The position numbers were made by a program, and so were the translations under genes. Below are positions 57,358-64,000 of a stretch of 64,000 nucleotides of DNA, one piece after another. Within the stretch, counting starts at the first letter, position 1, and each line of letters starts with the position of its first letter. The DNA is from Nocardiopsis sp. TSRI0078 (GTDB lineage: Bacteria > Actinomycetota > Actinomycetes > Streptosporangiales > Streptosporangiaceae). Under the pieces are notes generated by a model. The model saw only the letters and a list, made by a program, of their open reading frames with translations. It had not been told where the DNA came from and made no database searches. Location: contig NZ_LWLB01000034.1 of the NCBI RefSeq assembly GCF_001905145.1, forward strand, positions 124,001 through 188,000, given 5' to 3'.

Positions 57358-59127
57358 TCAGCCCGCGCCCACGTCGCGGTACCACCCCTCCTGGAGGGAC
57401 AGCTCCTCGTGCGTTCCCTGCTGCAGCACCCGTCCGTGGCGCACCACGTAGATCCGGTCCACCCGGTCCAGGCCCGTCAGGTCGTGTGTGATCAGCAGGG
57501 TGGAGAACCCCTCGGCGGCGGCCAGCAGGTCCTCCACCACCGCGTCGCGCGTGTCCGGGTCCAGGTGGGCGGTCGGCTCGTCCAGCACCAGCACCCGGGG
57601 CGCCGCCAGCACGGCCCGGGCCAGCGCCAGCCGCTGCACCATCCCACCGCTCAGCCCCAGGCCGTGGGTGCCCACCTGCGTGTCCAGCCCCAGGGGCATC
57701 GCCGCCACCTCGTCGGCCAGCCGCGCGCGCCGCAGCGCCTCCCACAACTGCCCGTCGTCCGCTCCGGGCCGGGCCAGCCGCAGGTTCTCCCGCAGCGTCG
57801 ACGCGAACACGTGCGGGTCCTGCGGCACTCCCGACACCACCCCGCGCACCTCGTCCGCCGGGTACGCCGTGACGTCCTCCCCGCCGATCTCCACCCGTCC
57901 CCCGTCCGGGTCGCGGAACCGCAGCAGCACCGACGCCAGCGTGCTCTTGCCGGCACCGCTCGGCCCGATCACCGCCACCGTCCAACCGGAGGGGATCTCC
58001 AGGTCCACCCCGTCCAGGGCCCACGGCTCCTCGGGCCCGTAGCGCACCCGCAGGTCCCGCACCCGGACCGTCGCGCCGCCTTCGGTGCCCAGGCCCGAGC
58101 GGGTGGGAGGCGCGGTCCCGGCCGGGGTGTCCAGCACCCCGAACAGCCGGGCCCCGCCGGCCCGGATCGCCCCCAGCCTCGCCGCCACGGCGGGCAGCGG
58201 CGCCACGACCTCGAACGCCGCCAGCGTCGTCAGCACCAGTACCGCCAGGGACACCGCGTCCAACGCGCCGCCCTCCACCGCGGCCACACCCAGGAACAGG
58301 GAGCCCCACACGGTCAGCCCGGTGACCAGCGCGCTCGCACCGGCGCCCAGGCCCAGCAGCGCCGAGTCCCCGCGCGCCAGCCGGGTCAGCTCGGCGTCGG
58401 CCGCGTTCACCCGCTCCACCTGCCGCTCCATGGCGCCGTAGGCGACCAGGTCCGGCGCCCCGTGCAACGTGTCCACCAGCGCCGTCGACAGCTCTCCCCG
58501 TGCCCTGGCCTGGCGCCTGCCCGGGCCCCGGCTCAGCGCGGCGGCGGCCATCGGCACCGCGAGCCCGGCCAGCAGCAGGCCCGCCGCCAGCAGGAGCCCG
58601 CCCGGCACGTGGAGGACGGTCAGGAACAGGACCGCGGCACCGCCCGTCACCACCGAGACCAGTGGAGGCGTCAGCCCGCGCACCAGCAGGTCGAGGGTGG
58701 CCTCGGTGTCGTTGACCAGCCGGGACACCAGGTCGCCGGACCGGAAGCGGCCGAAGGGCTCGGTCGCGGCGAGCCGGTCGTAGACCCGTACCCGCACATC
58801 GGCCAGCGTGCGGAACGCGGCGTCGTGGGTGACCAGCCGCTCCAGGTAGCGGGCCACCCCCCGGCCCACGCCCAGCGCGCGGGTGGCGACCACGGCCACG
58901 CCGAGCGCGGTGATCGGCGGGTGGTCGGCGGCGACGGCCAGCATCCACGCGGCCAGGCTCAGCAGGGCCACCCCCGCCCCGGTCGCGGCGGCGCCCAGCA
59001 GCACGCCCAGCGCGAAGCGGCCGCCGCGCGGCCGGGCCAGGGCGATCATCCGCAGTAGCGGGTCGCGGCGGCGCTCCCTCCCGGGTACCGGGCCCGGGTC
59101 GGCGGGGACGGTGGTGCTGGTGCTCAT
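57358..59127 (-). CDS. cydC: Thiol reductant ABC exporter subunit CydC
   Basis: 589 residues. Half of the heterodimeric exporter of cysteine/glutathione-type thiols needed for cytochrome bd assembly. The transmembrane domain spans about 25-310; the ATPase has Walker A VIGPSGAGKST, signature LGLSGGMVQRLALARA and Walker B VLVLDEPTAHLD. LERLVTHDAAFRTLADVRVRVYDRL is characteristic of CydC. The ATG overlaps the cydD stop (ATGA, 59124-59127), so the two are translationally coupled. Confidence 0.93.
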   Translation of the reverse strand: MSTSTTVPADPGPVPGRERRRDPLLRMIALARPRGGRFALGVLLGAAATGAGVALLSLAAWMLAVAADHPPITALGVAVVATRALGVGRGVARYLERLVTHDAAFRTLADVRVRVYDRLAATEPFGRFRSGDLVSRLVNDTEATLDLLVRGLTPPLVSVVTGGAAVLFLTVLHVPGGLLLAAGLLLAGLAVPMAAAALSRGPGRRQARARGELSTALVDTLHGAPDLVAYGAMERQVERVNAADAELTRLARGDSALLGLGAGASALVTGLTVWGSLFLGVAAVEGGALDAVSLAVLVLTTLAAFEVVAPLPAVAARLGAIRAGGARLFGVLDTPAGTAPPTRSGLGTEGGATVRVRDLRVRYGPEEPWALDGVDLEIPSGWTVAVIGPSGAGKSTLASVLLRFRDPDGGRVEIGGEDVTAYPADEVRGVVSGVPQDPHVFASTLRENLRLARPGADDGQLWEALRRARLADEVAAMPLGLDTQVGTHGLGLSGGMVQRLALARAVLAAPRVLVLDEPTAHLDPDTRDAVVEDLLAAAEGFSTLLITHDLTGLDRVDRIYVVRHGRVLQQGTHEELSLQEGWYRDVGAG

Positions 59128-60920
59128 CGTGACACGCTCCCTTCCTGGGTGGGCAGCGGCAGCGACGCGGTGCGCAGGGTGCCGCCGAGGGTCTCGCGGG
59201 CCCACCCGGTGTCGTGGGCGACGATGACGGCGGTCCGGCCCTCCAGGAGCCGGGCGACGGCCGTGCGCACCGCCGCCGCGTTCTCCGGGTCCAGGTGGGC
59301 GGTGGGCTCGTCCAGCAGCACCAGCGGGGCGTCCCGGCACATCGCCCGGGCCAGGGCGATCCGCTGCCGCTGTCCGGCCGACAGCCGTGCGCCGCGTTCA
59401 CCGAGCCGGGTGCGGTACCCGTCCGGCAGCGCGGACACGAACGCGTCGGCCTCGGCCAGCCGGGCCGCCTCGCGCACCCGGTCCATGGAGGCCTCCGGCG
59501 CACCCAGCCGGATGTTGTCGGCCACGGACACGTCGAACAGGTAGGGGTGCTGGGGCACCCAGGCGGTGCCCAGCCGCCAGTCGTCGGCCGGGACCGCATC
59601 CAGCGGCTCCCACCGCCCGCCGGGCGCGCGCACGCTGATCCGGCCCCGTGTGGGTTCGGTCAGCCGCAGCAGCAGCGACAGCAGGGTGGACTTGCCCGCG
59701 CCGCTGGGACCGGTGAGCAGCAGGTGTTCCCCGGCCGACACCTGCAGGTCCAGGCCGGAGAGCGCGGGTACCTCCCGGTCCGGGTAGAGCAGTTCCACGC
59801 CCTCGAAGCGGATGTCGCCGCCGGCGGCGGGCGCCGGCCGGCCGGTGGCCGGGGGAGGGGCCGGTGTCCTGCGGGCCGCCTCCCCGGCCGTGTCCTGGTC
59901 CGCGTCGCCGGAGGCCCCGCCGCGTCGGTCGTGTGCGCCGCGCCCGCGCTCCAGTTCGGCGAAGACCTGCTCGGCCGCGGCCACGCCCTCCATGCTCGCG
60001 TGGAACCGGGCGCCCACCTCGCGCAGCGGCAGGTAGGCCTCCGGAGCCAGGATGAGCACCAGCAGCGCCGTCTGGTAGTCCATGTGGCCGCCCAGCAGGC
60101 GCAGGCCCACCTCGACCGCGACCAGCGCCACGGCCAGGGTGGACAGCACCTCCAGGGCGAACGCCGACAGGAACGCGACCCGCAGCGTCCCCATCGTCGC
60201 CCGGCGGTGCTCCTCGCCCACCCGGCGGAGGATGGCCGCCTGCGCCTTGGCCCGGCGGAACACGGCCAGGGTCGGCAGCCCCTCCACCACGTCGAGGAAG
60301 TGCCCGCCCAGACGGCTCAGCAGCCGCCACTGCCGCTCGGTGCGCTGCTGCGTGTGCATGCCGATCAGCACCATGAAGACCGGGATCAGCGGCAGCGTCA
60401 CCAGGACGACGACCCCCGAGATCCAGTCCGCCCAGAACACCACGGCCAGGACGGCGAGCGGCACGATCGAGGCCAGGACCAGCTGGGGCAGGTAGCGGGC
60501 GAAGTAGTCGTCGAGCGCGTCCAGGCCTCGGGTGGCCAGGGTGACCAGCTCGCCCGCCTTGGGAGGGCCCCCGTCCGTGTCGGAGCCCGGCTGGGCCGTC
60601 CACACCCTGCCCGACCCGGTCACGTGTGCCACCAGGCGGCGGCGCAGCTGCGACTTGGTGCGCGCGGCGCTGTGCAGCGCGGAGGTCTCGGCGAGGTAGG
60701 ACAGCAGGGCCCGGGCCACGGCGATGGCCGCGACCGCGCCGACCACCCAGCCCAGGGTGTCCAGGCCCTCGCCCCGCCAGGCGCCGCTGATGGCGCGTGC
60801 GAGCAGCCAGGCCTGGGCCAGGATCAGGCCGGTGATGAGTACTCCGCAGGCCACGGAGACGGCGAGGTGCGTCCGGACCGCTCCTGCGGTGCGCACCAGG
60901 CGCGGGTCAAGGGGCTTCAT
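59124..60920 (-). CDS. cydD: Thiol reductant ABC exporter subunit CydD
   Basis: 598 residues. Membrane domain about 15-320 (ILAQAWLLARAIS, DYFARYLPQLVLASIVPLAVL). The ATPase domain has Walker A LTGPSGAGKST, signature LSAGQRQRIALARAM and Walker B PLVLLDEPTAHLD. FADWISG and YLPLREVGARFHAS are CydD-typical. A Pro/Ala-rich linker (AARRTPAPPPATGRPAPAAG) joins the domains. It is separated from cydB by 221 bases containing a large hairpin (61073-61137), so its expression may be tuned relative to cydAB. Confidence 0.93.
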   Translation of the reverse strand: MKPLDPRLVRTAGAVRTHLAVSVACGVLITGLILAQAWLLARAISGAWRGEGLDTLGWVVGAVAAIAVARALLSYLAETSALHSAARTKSQLRRRLVAHVTGSGRVWTAQPGSDTDGGPPKAGELVTLATRGLDALDDYFARYLPQLVLASIVPLAVLAVVFWADWISGVVVLVTLPLIPVFMVLIGMHTQQRTERQWRLLSRLGGHFLDVVEGLPTLAVFRRAKAQAAILRRVGEEHRRATMGTLRVAFLSAFALEVLSTLAVALVAVEVGLRLLGGHMDYQTALLVLILAPEAYLPLREVGARFHASMEGVAAAEQVFAELERGRGAHDRRGGASGDADQDTAGEAARRTPAPPPATGRPAPAAGGDIRFEGVELLYPDREVPALSGLDLQVSAGEHLLLTGPSGAGKSTLLSLLLRLTEPTRGRISVRAPGGRWEPLDAVPADDWRLGTAWVPQHPYLFDVSVADNIRLGAPEASMDRVREAARLAEADAFVSALPDGYRTRLGERGARLSAGQRQRIALARAMCRDAPLVLLDEPTAHLDPENAAAVRTAVARLLEGRTAVIVAHDTGWARETLGGTLRTASLPLPTQEGSVSR

Positions 60921-61072
60921 ACGCGCGGGACCTCACGGCATCGTCTCGGTCGTCTCGGCCGGGTGTACAAGTGCCCGGTGCGGCTGCGGGCCCCGCGGCG
61001 GCACGGTGCGGGTCCGGAGGGGACCGGGGCGGGCGATGGCCCCAGTATCCACCCGGACCCGGGCACCGGCCG

Positions 61073-61137
61073 GGCACCCCAGCGCCCGCGCCGCCGCGCC
61101 CAGGCGGGCGCGGCGGCGGCGCGGGCGCTGGGGTGCC
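61073..61137. terminator. Very strong 24-bp hairpin between cydB and cydD
   Basis: Bases 61073-61096 pair perfectly with 61114-61137 around a 17-base loop. It begins five bases after the cydB stop on the transcribed minus strand. There is no T-run. It could end or attenuate cydAB transcription, or protect the cydAB mRNA 3' end. Confidence 0.7.
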
Positions 61138-61141
61138 GTCC

Positions 61142-62194
61142 TCATGCGGCGGGCTCGGGCTCTCCGCGCGCCCCCGCCACCCTGGTGACGGTCGCTCCGG
61201 TGACGGTCTCCCCGGTCACCCTGCGGCGGAACACCCAGTAGCTCCACCCCTGGTAGAGCAGCACGAGCGGCAGGAACACCACCGCCACCCACGAGATCAC
61301 GGTGAGCGTGTACTCGGCGGAGGCGGCGTTGGACACGGTCAGGCTGAACGCCGGGTCGGTGGTGGAGGGCAGCACGTTCGGGAACAGCGAGGTGAACAGG
61401 GCGGTGAACACCGTCAGGACGGTCACCGCCGTGAAGGCGAACGACCACCCCTCCCGGTGCCGCCAGGCCGCGGCCACACCGCACGCCAGGGCCGCGGCGG
61501 CGACCATGACGAGCGCCAGGGTGCGCGTCCCGCCGCCGTGCGCGGCCTGGGTCCACGCCAGGAAGAGCGTGCCGGAGGGGACCGCGGCGCACGCGGCCCA
61601 CAGCGCGGCCCGGCGGGCGCGCACCCGCACCGGCCCGTCGGTCTTGAGGGTCAAAAAGACCGCGCCGTGCAGGGTGAACAGTGACAGCGTCGTCAGCCCG
61701 CCGAGCAGGGCGTAGGGGTTGAGCAGGTCCGGCACGGACGCGGTGACGATCTGGTCGGCGTCCATGGCCACGCCCCGGACGACGTTGGCGAACACCACGC
61801 CCCACAGGAAGGCGGGCAGGGCGCTGCCGAGGAGGATCGCCCGGTCCCACCAGGCGCGCCAGGCGGCGCTGTCGCGCTTGCCCCGGTACTCGAAGGCCAC
61901 CCCGCGCAGGATGAGCGCGACGAGGACGAGGAACACCGGGGCGTAGAACCCGCTGAGCAGGGAGGCGTACCAGGCCGGGAAGGCGGCGAACGTGGCGCCG
62001 ACCGCGGTGATCAGCCACACCTCGTTGGCGTCCCAGACCGGCCCGATGGCGTTGATGGCGACCCGGCGTTCGACGGAGTCCCGCCTGCCCATGAACGGCA
62101 TGAGCGTGCCCACCCCGAAGTCGAACCCCTCCAGGACGAAGTACCCGGTCCACAGGACCGAGATGGCGATGAACCAGATGACGGTCAGTTCCAT
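61142..62194 (-). CDS. cydB: Cytochrome bd ubiquinol/menaquinol oxidase subunit II
   Basis: 350 residues, about eight to nine transmembrane segments. WFIAISVLWTGYFVLEGFDFGVGTLMPF at the start and INAIGPVWDANEVWLITAVGATFAAFP are CydB signatures. The usual C-terminal SNAASAEYTLTVISWVAVVFLPLVLLYQGWSYWVFRRRV is present. The ATG at 62194 lies 12 bases after the cydA stop. Confidence 0.96.
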   Translation of the reverse strand: MELTVIWFIAISVLWTGYFVLEGFDFGVGTLMPFMGRRDSVERRVAINAIGPVWDANEVWLITAVGATFAAFPAWYASLLSGFYAPVFLVLVALILRGVAFEYRGKRDSAAWRAWWDRAILLGSALPAFLWGVVFANVVRGVAMDADQIVTASVPDLLNPYALLGGLTTLSLFTLHGAVFLTLKTDGPVRVRARRAALWAACAAVPSGTLFLAWTQAAHGGGTRTLALVMVAAAALACGVAAAWRHREGWSFAFTAVTVLTVFTALFTSLFPNVLPSTTDPAFSLTVSNAASAEYTLTVISWVAVVFLPLVLLYQGWSYWVFRRRVTGETVTGATVTRVAGARGEPEPAA

Positions 62195-62206
62195 GGTCCG
62201 TGGCTC

Positions 62207-63652
62207 CTAGTAGCTGAAGTGCGGGATCCGGGACTCGTCCTCGTCGTCCTCCAGGTCGGGGACGAGGTGGGAGGGTCCGGCCTTGATGTACTTGATCAGC
62301 AGCCCGACCTCGACGACGAAGAGCAGCCCGTACACGGCGGTGAACCCGGCCAGGGTCGTGGCGACGGCGCCCAGGCTGACACCGGGGGAGACGCTGGCCG
62401 CGGTGAGCAGCTCGCCGTGCACGGTCCAGGGCTGGCGGCCCATCTCGGTGAGCACCCAGCCGAGGACGTTGGCGGCCAGGGCCGCGGGCAGGGCGAGCAT
62501 CGCCGCGTAGTAGAACCACTTGCCGGTGGGCGTGCGGTCCCCGCCCCGGGTGAGGTAGAGGCCCAGCGCGGCGACCGCGACCCCGAACATGCCGAGGCCC
62601 ATCATCAGGCGGAAGGACCAGTACACGACGAACACGTTGGGGGTGTAGTTCCCGGGGCCGTAGTACTCCTCGTAGGCCTCCTGGAGGTTGTTCATCCCGT
62701 GCACCTCGCCGTCGAACTCGCCGGTGGCGAGGAAGCTGAGCACGTTGGGGATGGTGATGTCGATGGGGTTGTACCGTTCCTCGGTGTCGCCGACGGCCAG
62801 CGCGGAGAAGGCCGCGCCCTCCTCGGTCTCCCACAGGGCCTCGGCGGCGGCGAGCTTCATCGGTTCGTACTGGGCCGCGAGCTTGGCCTGGTGGTCGCCG
62901 GAGAAGACCACCAGCGCGCCGGCGGCCAGGGTGAGGACCAGACCGACCTTGAGGGCGCCGCGGAATAGGGCGAAGTCGCCCTTGGGCGGGACCATCCCGG
63001 TGACGCCGGTGTCGTTGTGGTGGGTGTTGCGCCAGAGCTTGTAGGCGCTGACCGCCACCACGAACAGCCCGGCGGTGACGAAGGCGGCCGAGACGGTGTG
63101 CAGGTAGGTGGACCAGGCCTGGTCGTTGCTGAGCACGGCCCAGATGTCGGTGAGTTCGGCGCGGCCGGTCTCCTCGTTGACCGTGAAGCCGACGGGGTGC
63201 CGCATCCAGGCGTTGGCGGCGAGGATGAAGTACGCCGAGAGGTTGGTGCCGACGGCGACCGCCCAGATGCAGGCCAGGTGCACGCCCCTGGGCAGCCGGT
63301 GCCAGCCGAAGATCCACAGGCCGATGAAGGTGGACTCCAGGAAGAAGGCGAGCAGGGCCTCCATGGCCAGCGGCGCGCCGAACACGTCGCCGACGAAGCG
63401 GGAGTACTCGCTCCAGTTCATGCCGAACTGGAACTCCTGCACGATGCCGGTGACCACACCCATGGCGAAGTTGATGAGGAACAGCTTGCCGAAGAACTGG
63501 GTGGCCTGGAGGTACTCGTGCCTGCCGGTGCGGTACCAGAGGGTCTGGAGCACGGCCACGATGAACGACAGCCCGATGGTCAGGGGCACGAACAGGAAGT
63601 GGTAGATCGTGGTGACACCGAACTGCCACCGCGCGAGTTCAAGGGCTTCCAT
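62207..63652 (-). CDS. cydA: Cytochrome bd oxidase subunit I
   Basis: 481 residues, short Q-loop form. Heme ligand H18 is in TTIYHFLFVPLTIGLSF. QFGMNWSEYSRFVGDVFGAPLAMEALLAFFLESTFIGLW carries the conserved acids, STYLHTVSAAFVTAGLFVV another heme-ligand region, and GWVLTEMGRQPWTVHG the conserved GRQPW. It oxidises menaquinol and reduces O2 with high affinity. First gene of cydABDC; its promoter carries an ACTACA-N3-TGTAGT operator. The leading ATG 63652 is preceded by GAGAGGCGGGT. Confidence 0.97.
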   Translation of the reverse strand: MEALELARWQFGVTTIYHFLFVPLTIGLSFIVAVLQTLWYRTGRHEYLQATQFFGKLFLINFAMGVVTGIVQEFQFGMNWSEYSRFVGDVFGAPLAMEALLAFFLESTFIGLWIFGWHRLPRGVHLACIWAVAVGTNLSAYFILAANAWMRHPVGFTVNEETGRAELTDIWAVLSNDQAWSTYLHTVSAAFVTAGLFVVAVSAYKLWRNTHHNDTGVTGMVPPKGDFALFRGALKVGLVLTLAAGALVVFSGDHQAKLAAQYEPMKLAAAEALWETEEGAAFSALAVGDTEERYNPIDITIPNVLSFLATGEFDGEVHGMNNLQEAYEEYYGPGNYTPNVFVVYWSFRLMMGLGMFGVAVAALGLYLTRGGDRTPTGKWFYYAAMLALPAALAANVLGWVLTEMGRQPWTVHGELLTAASVSPGVSLGAVATTLAGFTAVYGLLFVVEVGLLIKYIKAGPSHLVPDLEDDEDESRIPHFSY

Positions 63653-64000
63653 ACCCGCCTCTCAGGTACCGACCGTCGGTAGTACTACAAACTGTAGTTC
63701 TACAGGGTGTCGTAGTTCCATCCGCCCCGGGGTCAAAAGGTGTTCCGTACGTCTCCCCGAGGGGGAGGGGAGGCTCGCGGGAGCACCGCGGACGGCGAAG
63801 GCGGAGTGTCCGCACCGCTGCGACCTGGGGCGGAGCCGGAACGGGCCGACAGGGAAGGGGGCGCCGGGCACGGCCTGTGCGTTCGGACACACGGGTTTCC
63901 CCGCGTTCCCTCGCGCCCACGCGCTTCCGGGCACGGGGGGACCCGGCGCCCTTCTCCGGGGCGAGGCCGAACGCGCTCTGGCTGCCGCGGGCGCGGGGAG
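63653..64000. other. cydA upstream region
   Basis: The left 85 bases are the cydA promoter and operator. From about 63740 to the window end it is GC-rich with no convincing ORF or repeat; a divergent gene may start beyond the edge. Confidence 0.45.
63684..63736 (-). promoter_or_regulatory. cydA promoter with BlaI/CopY-type operators
   Basis: On the minus strand TTGACC (63736-63731), a 16-base spacer and TACGAC (63714-63709) form the promoter. ACTACA-AAC-TGTAGT (63684-63698) is a perfect 6-bp inverted repeat of the TACA-N-TGTA type bound by BlaI/MecI/CopY repressors. A second, imperfect copy (CTACAGGGTGTCGTAG, 63700-63715) overlaps the -10. No Rex-like TTGTGAA..TTCACAA site is seen. Confidence 0.6.

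Noticed and set aside
54808..59058. Very long plus-strand open frame (1416 codons) across Uma2, EI24, RNA ligase and cydC
   Set aside because: It lies antisense or out of frame to clear genes with conserved motifs. The composition is typical shadow coding of high-GC DNA (runs of Arg, Gly, Pro).
63662..63934. Minus-strand ORF upstream of cydA
   Set aside because: It overlaps the cydA promoter and operators and has no family features or ribosome binding site.

Overview
The window looks like the chromosome of a high-GC filamentous actinobacterium. By eye it is above 70 % GC, nearly every codon ends in G or C, and GTG and TTG starts are frequent. Gene order from mnmA through ligA, gatCAB, ilvBNC-serA, leuB, ilvE, cimA, gltX, ndgR-leuCD, hup, cofC, gpsA and ddl matches, from memory, the core region around SCO5488-SCO5560 of Streptomyces. 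The extra genes fit Nocardiopsis or a relative in the Streptosporangiales better than Streptomyces; that genus call is inference.

Layout. 1-5.3 kb: end of an STM4015-type leucine-rich protein, a small helical protein, two minus-strand proteins of unknown function, then mnmA. 5.3-14 kb: a DedA-like membrane protein behind an iron-box-like site, a short cobalamin-independent methionine synthase, ligA, a membrane GGDEF-EAL protein, gatC and gatA. 14-21 kb: an accessory island with two degenerate ~35-bp repeat arrays, three thioester-domain surface proteins carrying sortase signals (two with near-identical 3' ends, one lacking the thioester cysteine) and a CPBP protease. 21-27 kb: gatB, a second membrane PAS-GGDEF-EAL protein and a decayed Rpn-like gene.

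27-48 kb is the branched-chain amino acid block: ilvB-ilvN-ilvC, serA, leuB, ilvE, cimA and, after gltX and three tRNA genes, ndgR divergent from leuCD. ilvB and cimA each have a short leader ORF rich in Leu/Ile/Val codons followed by a Rho-independent terminator, which is classical attenuation. The same ~17-bp sequence lies upstream of ilvB, cimA and leuC/ndgR, so one regulator, most simply the IclR-family protein NdgR, may connect these units. Between the tRNAs and ndgR sits a HicA-like small protein with an HTH partner that has its own palindromic operator; this is the best candidate here for a little-described system.

48-64 kb: HU, cofC (F420 biosynthesis), an acyltransferase with gpsA (phospholipid synthesis), a trans-sulfuration enzyme, ddl, a Uma2 nuclease flanked by matching hairpins, an EI24 membrane protein, a stand-alone Rnl2-like RNA ligase, and cydABDC (cytochrome bd oxidase and its exporter) transcribed leftward from a promoter covered by an ACTACA-N3-TGTAGT operator of BlaI/CopY type. 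Several genes (mnmA, the methionine synthase, gltX, ndgR, the EI24 gene) have a -10 hexamer 6-9 nt before the start codon and look leaderless.
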